Assembly (NCBI GenBank): GCA_907163375.1
Contig: CAJQUW010015617.1
Location: 98,333 to 162,332, forward strand
Reading direction: 5' to 3'
Length of the DNA: 64,000 nucleotides
From: Prostheceraeus crozeri
Taxonomy: Eukaryota; Platyhelminthes; Polycladida; Euryleptidae
Both the position numbers and the translations under genes were made by a program. The notes below the pieces were generated by a model. The model made no database searches and was not told the DNA's origin. It worked only from the letters and a program-made list of their open reading frames with translations. Below, piece by piece: positions 10,829 through 21,866 of this stretch (position 1 is its first letter; every line of letters begins with the position of its first letter).

Positions 10829-12419
10829 TTATTTGCAGCATTTCGTGCAGCAGGAGATCGTATTTACTGCAGCATTGCTTTCAGATCTTAAATTGTGACA
10901 GATTGTTGTTATTATCCCCATGATGTCATTGTCAATGCTTCCCAATGGATTACGATAACTTTCAATCCTTTCGAATAAATGTCTCAATGTATAACCTACA
11001 TAATTTTCAGGACACAAATTACATTTAAATTCATTTCAGTGTTTATTCAAAATTGGACACTTCTTTATGAAGATGGTCTCCGCAATGCGCACAGATGAAC
11101 TCCTATAAAGGATAGTGACATTGTTCATAATGCCCTTCGTCTGCTGCAACCGTTGCATTCAAGTAAGTGGTCTAAGATGGAACCAGGTCTTGATACATTA
11201 GTCCGGCAGCCAGAACGAGTTTCTGCAGGGAACGAGGCCCAAAATGATACTTTCACAGGACGATGTACACCCTATGCCTACTACGAATCGGCACGTCTGC
11301 CGCGTTCTAGTGAGTTCTATTGAGTTCCTCTTCTTGTCAGACAGGATCAAAGAAAAACACATGTAAATCCAATGGGACGCAGATTGCAGTTTTTGGCTAA
11401 AATGAAATATTGTATGTTTTCTCTAATTAAACGAAAAGTACTAAGCCTTGAGTCATAATTTTTGGCATAGAATATCTTCAGGTCATTTCCTTTCATTTTC
11501 ATGCACCCCTGTCTATATAGCTGAACGCATTTAGATTTGGCGAGCCTCTTGATGTCGGCAAACACAAACATTTTGAACAGCTTTATCCACATCCAAACAA
11601 AGTCTCGCATACATCGCCGATCAGAAGCATGATAATATCACATGCACATCATAGGAAATGAACTGAAGACATTCCATACCAAAAATTATGACTCTAGGCT
11701 TAGTACTTTTCGTTTAATTAGAGAAAACATACAATATTTCATTTTAGCCAAAAACTGCAATCTGCGTCCCATTGGATTTTTCTTTGATCCTGTCTGACAA
11801 GAAGAACTCACTAGAATTCGGCAGACGTGCCGATTCGTAGTAGGCATAGGGTGTACATCGTCCTGTGAAAGTATCATTTTCGGCCTCGTTCCCTGCAGAA
11901 ACTCGTTCTGCCTGCCGGACTACATGTTCTTCTTCGTGTATTGTTCATGAAATTAAAATCTGGTTAAGAGTTTCTCTCAAATGCTTTTCTACAAACCATA
12001 GGAGGTGGTCATTCGCTGCTAAAATGTCTTTCAGTTTCCCAATTTCCTCATGAAATAACTCCCAGCTGCTGGACAGGCAATATGACGGGTAAATACTGCC
12101 GATCATCGAGTCTCTTTAACAAATCATTGGGACATTAGAGCGAAAATTCAATTGAATATGTGTATTTGATGATTTGCGGTACAAACCATATTCAACCGAA
12201 ACCAAACCCGACTTTCTATGAAACATGACATCAATAAACACTAGCTTCCTGTTTTTTCTGATTCATGCGTGAATTTCAAATTCGAATGTCTGGAATTAAT
12301 AAAATCAAGGAAAGCGGCAATCTTAAATATGTCATTGAAAACACAAAATATGTCATCGACATAACGAACATGGAAGGAAAGCATGTGGTAATTGCAGGCA
12401 AACTGACTTTCCATTTGAG
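10829..12419 (-). mobile_element. Penelope-like element remnant (RT and GIY-YIG endonuclease parts)
   Basis: Read on the minus strand, 12419 to about 11980 encodes a reverse-transcriptase end. It has RYVDDIFCVFND, then FLDFINSRHSNLKFTHE, then LVFIDVMFHRKSG, and finally YRKSSNTHIQLNFRSNVP. This RYVDD...FLD.LNS.H.N..FT.E...FLDV...R...YRK.T order is typical of Penelope-like elements. Lower down, 11130-10829 encodes NLCPENYVGYTLRHLFERI, which resembles a GIY-YIG endonuclease start (the YVG.T.R.L..R pattern). RT followed by GIY-YIG is the order expected for endonuclease-bearing members of the family. Several stops and frame changes occur, the N-terminal half of the RT is missing, and an inverted duplication sits between the two parts. 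The copy is dead. A MITE-like element abuts its upstream edge at 12420. Confidence 0.65.
11199..11922. repeat. Inverted duplication with ~300-bp arms inside the Penelope-like element
   Basis: Bases 11199-11508 reappear as the reverse complement at 11641-11922. The arms share, for example, the stretches around GTCCGGCAG, TGATACTTTCACAGGACGA and CTAATTAAACGAAAAGTACT. About 130 bp separates them. The arms differ by scattered substitutions and short indels. The structure could be two element copies in opposite orientation or a local inverted duplication, since Penelope-like elements often carry complex terminal repeats in both orientations. Confidence 0.85.
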
Positions 12420-13285
12420 TAGGGGAGAATGAGGTGACATTTTCGACAATTATCCATCATGTCCAAAAAATAAAAATAAATCAAAAAATGATACTCCACC
12501 CGCATTGTACATCGTATTTCCCAACTTTTTATACTAGAGAAAATTCTGTGAGAGGAGCTCTTGACATTCTAATTTGACTCTCAAAAATAGTTCAAAAACT
12601 GCCATGATACCCCACCGTTGGGGTGACATGGCAGCATTCAGTCTAACTTCGTATGTCTGACAATTGTCATTCAAATATCAACCAGAACTCAATCAGCTCA
12701 ATTTTACCACAATCAGCCCATATTTATTAGTAGACCTGCCTGTGTAACTTCCTAGCTTCTCAAGATTTGAAGCCTGACAAAAAATATTTCAAAAACAAAA
12801 TGTCATGCAAATGTCATTCAGCCTGCAGCAATGCATCTAAGCGAATAGAGTAAGCAATCAGAGTCTGTGCGTCTTCCTAAGAAATAAATCTACTGTTGAG
12901 AGTCTCCTGATATGAAACCAAGGGACATCACTAGCGTCCTTAGGGGGAGTGAGGCTACCATGCTCCGAGAATATGGAGAGTCAGAAAAAAAATTTCAAGC
13001 AATTGTTAGAAAATTTTGGCTAAATTCCTATATTTGTAAGTGAATTTTAGCGGGCAGTGGTTGATATTGATGACAAGCTAAGAAAAATACAGTAATTTTC
13101 AGAAATGCAAAGCATTTTTTTAATGCGTGAAGTTCATCGATCTCTGCTGAGCAGGAAAGCGAGCTAGGAGAAAGTTTCGCATCTCCCATTTCGTATATTT
13201 TGGATTTTCCTTCGAATAGACAGATTCTGTGGTAGAGGGTTACTTCCAGGTCACCCCAACTGCCAAGTCACTCCACTCTCCCTCA
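12420..13285. mobile_element. MITE-like non-autonomous DNA transposon
   Basis: The left end TAGGGGAGAATGAGGTGAC (12420-12438) and the reverse complement of the right end, TGAGGGAGAGTGGAGTGAC (13267-13285), match at 14 of 19 positions. The 866-bp interior has no coding frame. It repeats the terminal theme internally (GGGGTGACATGGCAG near 12616, CAGGTCACCCCAACTGCC near 13249). A TA flanks each end loosely, so the target duplication is not certain. The element lies right at the edge of the Penelope-like remnant and probably interrupted it. Confidence 0.6.
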
Positions 13286-14090
13286 TATTAAGTAGAAATT
13301 TATGTGCATATATTTCTCAGTTACTGTACTATTTCCCTGATGACTGTAGGATGTTCCCACATAAAAGTTATTGGTGCTGCATGATTGCACTTTAAGTTAA
13401 GTATGAAAAGTGGTTGTTCTGTTCTATTATTTGCTGCAAAAATTTATAGCGGGTGTCCTACTGGAAAAATCCAATATCCTTACTCCAAATGACCTACTTT
13501 TTCTCGTTTGATCGTGCAAATTATCCAATAATTGGAATCTTGTCGCTGGTTTTATCTGTACAGCAAGTAGATTTCAACAATGAAGTTCGCAATACGTTTC
13601 AGATTTTGAAGTAACAGGTTTCACTAGATTTAAACTGAAGCAGACAACTGAGACAGCATCAAAAGCAATGGAAAGTTATATTTAGCTTTGCTTGCTATTC
13701 AGTTAAGAAAATACTTGATGTTTATTCATTTCAATGCTCAGTCATGGTTTAAATAAATGATTAATACCGATTAATTCAATACTCACATTTTTTGTCACGG
13801 TTTCATTTTACTAACTACGGATTGAGGCTGCCTCTGGGCAGAGTTTCGATAGGTGGGGCTTGAGTGTTCAGAGGTGAGGGGCCGAAACACAATCGTCCCA
13901 CTCTGGACTCTGCTGATGATCTCGGATAGTCCGTTGATGACATTTAAGTACTCCAATCCTGCCCATAATTCATTTCATTTATTTCTATTTTTTTATATCT
14001 ATTTCATTTATTCAATTAGACCGTAGGGAACGTTTTATAGGTCCTAGGGATTCAATCTTTCCATCAAATCTTCATTTCACTCGGGATCAT
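13286..14090. other. Anonymous DNA, nothing recognised
   Basis: About 800 bp without a supportable frame. I could not find the missing N-terminal half of the Penelope-like reverse transcriptase here, so the MITE-like insertion does not simply split one element. Confidence 0.5.
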
Positions 14091-14524
14091 TTGAATTTGT
14101 TGCATCTTGAGCACTCGAGTCGACTTTAAGCAGACTCTACTTGTGTATAAAGCCCTAAATCAGTTAGCACCAACTTATTTACAACGCATGTTTTTACGCA
14201 AGGAACAAGAGAAAAAGACACGATCTGTAACACAAGGAGACCTGTGTATTCCCAAAGTTAGAACCAAACTAAGAAAGATGACGCTTGTGGTTCGAGGTGC
14301 AGAACTCTATAATTCCTGCAATCGTTGTGTCCGAGAGGCTGACAGTGTTTTGAAATTTAAGCGAAACTATATATGTGATTTCTTCAAAACCTTCTAATTG
14401 ATGTTCATTCTCTTTTATCTACCTAATCATGTTTTTCTGTATGCTAGAGAACCATTGTAAATTAGCTATTGCTACCAGTGTTATCCTCTTAAAATAAAGA
14501 TTTTATTATTATTATTATTATTAT
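14091..14524 (+). mobile_element. 3' end of a CR1/L2-like LINE, 5'-truncated
   Basis: The reading from about 14110 to 14397 gives DFKQTLLVYKALNQLAPTYL, then TRSVTQGDLCIPKVRT and ELYNSCNRCVREADSVLKFK. This matches the extreme C-terminus common to CR1, L2 and Jockey-type LINE proteins, where F...LLVYK.LNGLAP.YL is followed by an R....L..P..R and a closing ALWN.LP...R.......FK block. A stop at 14395-14397 ends the frame. The 3' UTR is about 95 bp, contains AATAAA at 14493, and finishes in an (ATT)n tail (14504-14524), as in L2-like elements. No in-frame ATG precedes the homology and a stop lies just upstream near 14092. This is a normal 5'-truncated insertion. Confidence 0.8.
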
Positions 14525-15269
14525 CTGAAATCACTTAGGTTGACAAGCATATGCAATGAAAACTAATATAACTGATCGTCTTTATCTATTTGTAGATAGA
14601 CAGGGTGCACACACGTTAGGATAGCCAATGATCAGATGAATTGACGCAGGCATGTCACTGCAAAACTCAATTCCGCGGGTTTAATCACCCGAAGGGACCC
14701 TCCTCATCAATCTTGTTATCCGCGGGCCGTTCTCAATCGTCATGGGTCGTGTTGCCCTTCTCATGCACTATTATAGCCAAAGGGGTCCTTCTCTCCAGTA
14801 TTGTTGACAAAGGGTCCTTTTGAGGCAATCAAGTTAGTTGAGGGGTTCCTTCCAGTATAGTTTGTTAGCCATCAAGTCAAGTTTGGTGGTAGTAGGCATA
14901 TACTGGCAATTAGGCAAGTCCTGTGTCATGTTGTTAAACTCTATCCGCCATTCCACTCAGAGGTAGTACCTTACTCCAACAAGGGCCCGGTGGCTCCGGA
15001 TATGCCCCACTGGCAGTTCTGGGTCTCTAGTTGCGTGAAGGGCTGCTCATGACTCGTAGCATAACCGGTACATGAGATAGAAAGAAAACTACATTTCTAA
15101 ACTACCTGCTACCTTGCAAAAGCTAGGAAGAAAAATTCGTCTATTAATTCACAATGAGCAAGTGTGGCAGACTACGGCTGAACACCACAAACGGAAAAAT
15201 ACAAGAAAAACCTAAGGCCCTCAGTGCACGGTAGTCTAAAGGCAGAGGGTGCTAAGAATCACCGTGGCA
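14525..15269. other. Anonymous DNA preceding the RTE-type LINE
   Basis: No gene recognised. The stretch is less AT-rich than its surroundings (for example TCCGCGGGCC near 14722) and has repeated GGGTCCTT-like words at 14776-14830. The last 100-150 bp may be 5' untranslated or early coding sequence of the LINE that follows. Confidence 0.4.
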
Positions 15270-15335
15270 CGAAACTCTACACATCCAAGTATGACGTCAG
15301 GACGCTGAAGGAACGAGCACGAGTTCAGGAGTTAC

Positions 15336-15489
15336 TGTTATGTTCTTGTAATTGTATTTTATACATGCATGTCATGCCTCTTGATTTTCTATTGAAATAT
15401 TGTCATACGTTTTAGGTGCCGGTGGGGCTTACAATACACGTCCCAACCAAATATCCTGGTTCTATCTTCTCTCATGTACACAGTTATCA
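15336..15489 (+). repeat. 5' LTR of the Copia element
   Basis: The 154-bp LTR begins TGTTATGTTC and ends GTTATCA. It is nearly identical to 19847-20016. The five bases before it (GTTAC, 15331-15335) match four of five bases after the 3' LTR (GGTAC, 20017-20021), consistent with the 5-bp target duplication of Copia elements. Confidence 0.92.
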
Positions 15490-18400
15490 AATGGTAGCAG
15501 AGCTTCGATATGGCGGAATCCAAGATGAAGTGTTCAAACATCAAAGCCCCACCGCCGATGAGGGATGGAGCCTCGTATCAAGACTGGAAGAAGGAAGTCG
15601 AGATTTGGCAAATGTTCACCGATTTGGAGAAGAAACGACAAGGTCCGGTTTTGTTGTTGTCATTGAGTGGAAAATCTCATGAAGCTGCTGTAGAACTTGA
15701 TATTTCTGTAACTTGTAGTGAAACTGGTGTTTTCGAAATTTTAGCTGTGTTAGATTTTATGTTTTTGAAAGACCTTGATCAGTTAGCTTTTGAGGCATAC
15801 GAAAGATTTGAAGCACTCTCTCGCTCACCTGGCACTACCTTGACTAGTTATCTAACAGATTTCGATTTATTGTACAGCCAAGAAAAGAAATTCGGAATGA
15901 TGTTACCAGAAGGAGTCTTAGCTTTTCGATTGTTAAAAAGTGCAAATTTGACCCCAAGCGAGGAAAAGCTAGCCAGAGCAACTGTTTTCAGTTTATCGTA
16001 CTCGGATATGAAGGAATGTCTGAAGAAAATTGTTGGACAGAGTGATTTGCCCAGTGTATCAAACGCAACTGCCTCTGCGCCAATCATTCTAAAGGATGAA
16101 GTTTTGGAATGTAGAGAAATCCAATCTTCAGCTCAAGAAAACCCTGCTTATTTTTGGACGAGGTTACCGGCGTAACTATGGGCAACGACTTCGAGATGGA
16201 TTCTTCCAGGACGGGCGAAATCGTGGAAACCAAGATTACCGCAGGTCTCAATCAGAGAATAAACAACAACCTAGTCAACAGAGAAAACTGAATTCAAGGA
16301 ATCGCAATGGAAACATAAGTACTTGCGCAGTGTGTGGATCCCGCTACCATTGGGCGGCCGACTGCCCTGATCGAGATAAAGTGGACGAAAATAGAAGTAA
16401 AGAGGACGAGGAAGTTCGCATTACTTTAATAGCCAGCTCAGATGAATCCTCCGGTAATGATTGTTTGGGGTTTGCTCTCCTTGATTCTGGTTGCACAAAG
16501 ACAGTTTGTGGAGACAGGTGGTTCACCTGCTATGTTGAGAGCTTGTCTGACAAAAACAAATCAATCATAACTGAATCACCGTCAAGCACCTATTTTAAAT
16601 TCGGAGATGAAGAGCGGAAACAATCCAGGAAGCGAATGAAAATTCCATGTGAAATAGTTGGACGGAAGACTTTCATAGAAACTGATGTAGTTCCATGCGA
16701 TATACCTTTGTTGTTGAGTAAAGAGGCAATGAAGAAGGCAGGTGTAAAGATCGATTTCAAAATTGATCGAATTACAATTTTTGATAAGGAAGTCAGGGCT
16801 ATCGTCAACGATGCTGGACACTATCTCATTCCATTGGGCCCAAACCCAGAAACAGTATTGATAGCATTCACTGAGAAAGACGGAGAAGAAAAATTGCGCA
16901 TCGCAACCAAGTTACACAAGTAGTTTGCTCATGCAAGTGCAAAACGAATTGGACAATTTGTCACACAAGCAGGTAAATCAGTAGCGGGGATTCAAGATCT
17001 ATTACACAAGGTGCGACAAATGCGATGTTTGTAGACGTTACAAGAAACCTTCACCGCGTGATGTTGTCGGATTGCCGGTTGCAACAACATTTAATCAGAC
17101 GGTAGCCATGGATGATGTGCTGATTTTGCACATGATAGATGTAGCGACACGCTACGCCGAAGTTATCAGCAACAAGAAACCTGAAACCATTATTGCGTCA
17201 ATGTTTCACAAATGGATTTCAGTCTTCGGTATACCACAATCGTTTCTCTCAGATAACGGAGGAGAATTCAACAACAATCAATTCAGAAGCATGGCCGAAA
17301 ATCTCAATGTTCGCATAATAAATACAGCAGCGGAAAGTCCATGGAGCAATGGCATCGTAGAGCGCTACAATTGAGTCTTGGGAGATTCAATGCGACGTCT
17401 TATGTCTGACACGAAATGTGGTGGAAAAATAGTGTTGGATTGGGCCGTAGCGGCAACGAATTCTTTGCAAAATGTTCATGGATTTTCACCTAACCAATAG
17501 GTTTTTGGATTCAATCCCATGTATCCCTGTGTTTTCGAAAACGGGCCTCCGGCTTTGGAAGGACAGACATTAAGTGAGATGGTTGCGAGAAATCTCACTG
17601 CAATGAATGCAGCTCGTCGAGAATTCATCCAGAAAGAGCCCTGTGACAAACTGCGTCGGGCTTTACTGAAAAACACTCGAGGATCAACTGCGGCCCAACA
17701 GGGTGATCATGTGTATTACAAAAGGCTTGGATTTCAAGAATGGCGTGGTCCTGGTAAAGTTCTTGGTAAGGATGGTCAAGATATTCTTGTAAAACATGGG
17801 GGTATCGTTGTCCGTGTTCATCCTACCCGAGTGCGACTCAGTGAAAGAGAAGAAAGCATTGGAACCCGAAAATGCCCTAAATGGATTGCCGACACGCTCG
17901 CAAACCAGTGTCAATGACTTGACAAGTGAAGATGATAGTTCAAACAACGAAGCTCCTTAATGTGCGCAATTCGAGGGAAACATCGAGAATACTGAAATGC
18001 ACACTGAAACTGTTCAAAATAATGATGATCAGGCAACCGATTCAGTGATGCCAGACAGAAGGCCACAGAAAGGACAACGCATTGAGTTCCGCAGTAGTCC
18101 AACATCAGAAAAGTGTACGGTGGAGGTTCTCGGACGAGCAGGAAAAGTTAAAGGTAGGAACAGAAACTGCTACAACATCCGATACCAAGATGGTGCATCT
18201 AGATGGATTGATTTGAGTACCGTGGAGGATTATCGGGAAATTTCTGACGATGAGGAGGTTATGGTTTGCGCCCTAGTCAACAGTGAGAGTGCAAAATGGA
18301 ATGAACTCCAGCAGTGGAAAGACAACAACGTGTATGAAGAGGTTGAAAATCGTGGCCAACCTACTATCTCGACTCGCTGGGTAGTGACAGAGAAAGTTGT

Positions 18401-19846
18401 AAAGGGAAATAAAGTTTTTAAGGCTCATCTTGTTGCCAGAGGCTTTGAGGAGCAGACAATAGCATTTGGGAAGACTTTTACCCCTACGTGTTCAAAAGAT
18501 GTCCTACGGCTCGCCCTTGCGATTATGTCAGTAAAACATTCCACTGTAAGAGCTATTGACATCAAATCAGCGTTTCTTCAAGGCGATGAAATAATGCGTG
18601 AAATTTACCTTCGACCTCCCGAGGAAGCCAAATGTGACAATTTGTGGCGTCTACGTAAAACGGTGTACAGATTGAACGATGCCGCTCGTGCATGGTACTT
18701 AACATTGAAATCTGAATTAGAAAGTCTTGGAGTTGTTGTGTCAAGATTGGACAGTGGATTATTTACTTGGAAAGATGACCTTGGGAATCTAGGTGGAATC
18801 ATATGCACGCATGTTGATGATATCTGTTGGGGAGGAACGGGTGTATTCAAAGCAAAGGTTATTGACAAACTTATGCAGATTTTTCACATCAGCAAAACTG
18901 AATCGAAATGCTTCAGATATCTTGGCATATCTCTCGAACAGGAATCTATCTTGATCAAATGCAATATACGAAAACCTTGACACAAATCAATTGTGCAGAT
19001 AAGCGGAAAGATCGCCCATTCTCTGAGGAAGAATCTCGACATTACCGAACTATTGTTGGTGCTATTAATTGAATTTCCAAGCAATCTCGACCGGACATTG
19101 CATTCGATGCATGTCAGTTAGCCATTTGAAGCATCCGAAAGTCGAACATTTATTGTGGGCTAATAAAGTTGTTCAGCGACTGAAGGATTATGCATATGGT
19201 TTGGCGATTGATTTAGGTCAAGCTGAAATTGACTCATTGCGCCTGGAAGTATTTGTCGACGCTTCATTCGGAAATTTACCTGACGGTGGCTCTCAAGGAG
19301 CTCATGTTATCTTTCTCACTAATGGAGTCTCTCGCTGTATCGTTTCATGGCAATCCAGGAAAATCCGCCGTGTGGTCAAGTCAACGCTGGCTGCTGAAAC
19401 GTTGGCACTGATTGATGGGGCGGAAAGCTGTTTTCTCCTGTCGAAGCTGCTTGATGACTCGTTTGGTTTGTCAGTGACGATTGAGTGCTTCACGGATAAT
19501 GCGTCCTTAGTAGAATGTTCCGATTCAGACAAAACCATTGTTGACAAAAGACTTCGTATTGACATGGGTGTTGTGATGCAAATGATACGTGACTCTGAGA
19601 TCAAAGTCAGATGGATTACAAGTGGATTGCAATTGTCGAATTGTCTCACCAAGAAAGGTGCTTGCTCTGACAATCTGTGCCAGGTAATGCATTTGGTTGT
19701 GTGACCTTTAGACGTTGACTGCAGCATGTTTTTTTATGTATGCCATGAACTTGATAAGTTTTCTACCACTTCTGACATTTTCTAGTGTTTTTTTTGTATC
19801 TATCGTTTTCTCACTCAACACAAACAAGAAAAGAGTAATAGGAGAT

Positions 19847-20016
19847 TGTTATGTTCTTGTAATTGTATTTTATACATGCATGTCATGCCTCTTGATTTTC
19901 TATTGATATGATTTTCTATTGAAATATTGTCATACGTTTTAGGTGCCGTTGGGGATTACAATACACGTCCCAACCAAATATCCTGGTTCTATCTTCTCTC
20001 ATGTACACAGTTATCA
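19847..20016 (+). repeat. 3' LTR of the Copia element
   Basis: The 170-bp LTR is the same as the 5' copy apart from two substitutions and one 16-bp internal tandem duplication (GATTTTCTATTG-based). A purine-rich tract (AAAGAGTAATAGGAGA) immediately precedes it. Confidence 0.92.
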
Positions 20017-20138
20017 GGTACGGCACGAGCTTGACAACACAAGCTTCAAACGGCGCACAAATGCTTTGGCCGAATTAAGAGGAAAAGGCGAAGAGCTAGC
20101 AGATCTTGAAGATATACAAGATGGAACTGTATACAAAC

Positions 20139-21866
20139 CAGGGTTGGAAAAAATCACGATTTTTTTAAAAAAATCAAAAAAATCGGATTCTTTTGATTTA
20201 AATCGGATTTTTTTGATTTAAATCAGATTTTTTTGATTTTTTAATAATTACCTTACTTTATTCTATCAAGGTGAAAATAAAATGAATAAAGTATGCAATG
20301 GAGTTTTCACAAGCAATTATTTACATCATTTAATCCATAACATGTCTGTAATTTTCAATCACTGAATTCACATTGATTCTTATTACCGGTATCTACCACC
20401 AACTGATTTGATCTTTAAAATACTCAGTTCAAAGCTGATCTGTGAATATTTTCATACTTATGGGCACCTTTGCGAACACATGTATTACCTTGTATAGGCT
20501 ATATTAACTGATTGTAAATTTAATTATACTGTTATTTTTTATAAAACCATTTATTTACATCCATCTAGGTATGTATCGATTAACTTACTTCACTTAAAAA
20601 TAGTAATGCTTTATTCAATTGTAAAATTACTTTCATTTGAAAGCTTTATTAGACTCAACGTTCAATTTTAGTTAACTTACTTTTTATCAATTCTGTGAAA
20701 TGCCGTACAAAAGGTTAAAAGTTCATTTAAATACAATCATATGAATGTACAACTGTAGGTTTATTGCAAATATACACTGTGCCATAATACTCTGGGGTAG
20801 CGTGTACAGTACATACAGATAAATTAGATAACTTATCTGTTATCCATGTAGTTAAGATGAATTACCTTTATCCAAATGACCTTTTCATCCATCTATTAAG
20901 TTTGTTCTAACACCCAAAATTGTAATTATATGGAATGCAAAAGATTTACGAAGCAACAAGAAGAATCTTTACTCAAAGTCTAAGCTATTTAAGAAGATCA
21001 AAGATATCGTTTATTCCTTTAGTTCAAAGCTTTGAACAAAAATACGAGTTTCTTGGACTTCTCATTGCCGAGTCAATTTCGTAGTTTCGACTGGACAAGT
21101 CCATAGGAACTGAACATTCTCTCGACGCTAGCTGAGCTTGCTACAGCGGAGAACAAACAACGCAAAAATATAGTGATGGTCTCATCTAGGGAATTTTTGT
21201 GGAACATCCACCAATCACATGCATTCATCGATTTTACCACGTTTTCTTCGAATGTGCACGGCATAAAAGGCGATGATTTTGATTGGAATTTCATTAAGAA
21301 AGGAATGATCTTTGGACACTTTTCATTTGCAAATGACATTGCTTCATTTCTTTCTTTTTCAGTCAAGGACTTCCCTGTATATCTGGGATGCAAGAAGTTA
21401 GATAATAGATGTACAGGTGTGACTGCCTGTTTGTATCGTTTCTGGAATATTTTCATGATTTCACGATTCTTCAGGGTCTGGAACTTTTCACCCAGCTCTT
21501 TCCATATTTCAACAGCCTCAGCTAACTTAGTATTGTCTCCTTGAATATGATCCGATGAATATAATCAGATGATTTAAATCGAGTCTGTCGATGATTGTTT
21601 TGATTTTTGGCAATCCTGAACCATGTACATGTAGGCCTATGTAGTCTACATGTATGATACATACATGCCTATTTTGGTTTTGAACTGAATTTCGCTAGTT
21701 TTAATACCAAGCTAGTTAAAGGAGTAAAAGAAATGAGTCGAAAGACAAATTTTCAAAAAAATCAACTTTTGATTTAAATCGCTGATTTTTTTAAAAAAAT
21801 CAATTGATTTAAATCGCGATTTAAATCAGTGATTTAAATCAAGTGATTTAAATCAAGCCAACCCTG
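20139..21866 (-). mobile_element. hAT DNA transposon with intact ends and 8-bp target duplication
   Basis: The element is 1728 bp long, starts CAGGGTTGG and ends CCAACCCTG. It is flanked by perfect 8-bp direct repeats ATACAAAC (20131-20138 and 21867-21874), the hAT signature. Subterminal regions are crowded with GATTTAAATC and AAAATCGATTTTTT-like repeats on both sides (20155-20240 and 21760-21855), probable transposase-binding repeats. The interior keeps a decayed minus-strand transposase end. At this length it lacks most of the transposase gene, so it is an internally deleted, non-autonomous copy. It sits in the RTE-type LINE's endonuclease region and is therefore younger than that LINE. Confidence 0.93.
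21073..21456 (-). pseudogene. hAT transposase C-terminal fragment
   Basis: This minus-strand frame of 127 residues contains LLSNFLHPRYTGKSLTEKE, then the hAT dimerisation block FLRCLFSAVASSASVERMFS followed by SYGLVQSKLRN. The A.SSASVERMFS.G......LRN pattern is the hallmark of the hATC domain. A stop follows LRN, although the same frame continues LGNEKSKKLVFLFKALN beyond it, where intact relatives would go on. The DDE catalytic aspartates and the N-terminal BED zinc finger are not present. It belongs to the 20139-21866 element and cannot encode an active transposase. Confidence 0.9.

Larger units (their letters stand above)
15336..20016 (+). mobile_element. Copia LTR retrotransposon, probably GalEa-type, broken
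   Basis: A 4.7-kb element with short LTRs at both ends is inserted in the LINE. Parts in order: primer-binding site just after the 5' LTR (ATGGTAGCAGAGC, the usual Copia initiator-Met type); Gag from about 15.5 kb; a CCHC zinc knuckle (CAVCGSRYHWAADC) near 16.33 kb; protease with LLDSGCTKTV near 16.48 kb; integrase core near 17.1-17.4 kb (MIDVATRY, SDNGGEF, AESPWSNGIVER); reverse transcriptase near 18.3-18.95 kb (IDIKSAFLQGD, THVDDICWGG); RNase H near 19.25-19.7 kb; purine tract just before the 3' LTR. Integrase before RT places it in Copia. The AESPWSNG style and tiny LTRs fit the GalEa branch known from crustaceans and other invertebrates. It carries about five breaks. LTR divergence of about 1 percent makes it young. 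Confidence 0.88.
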
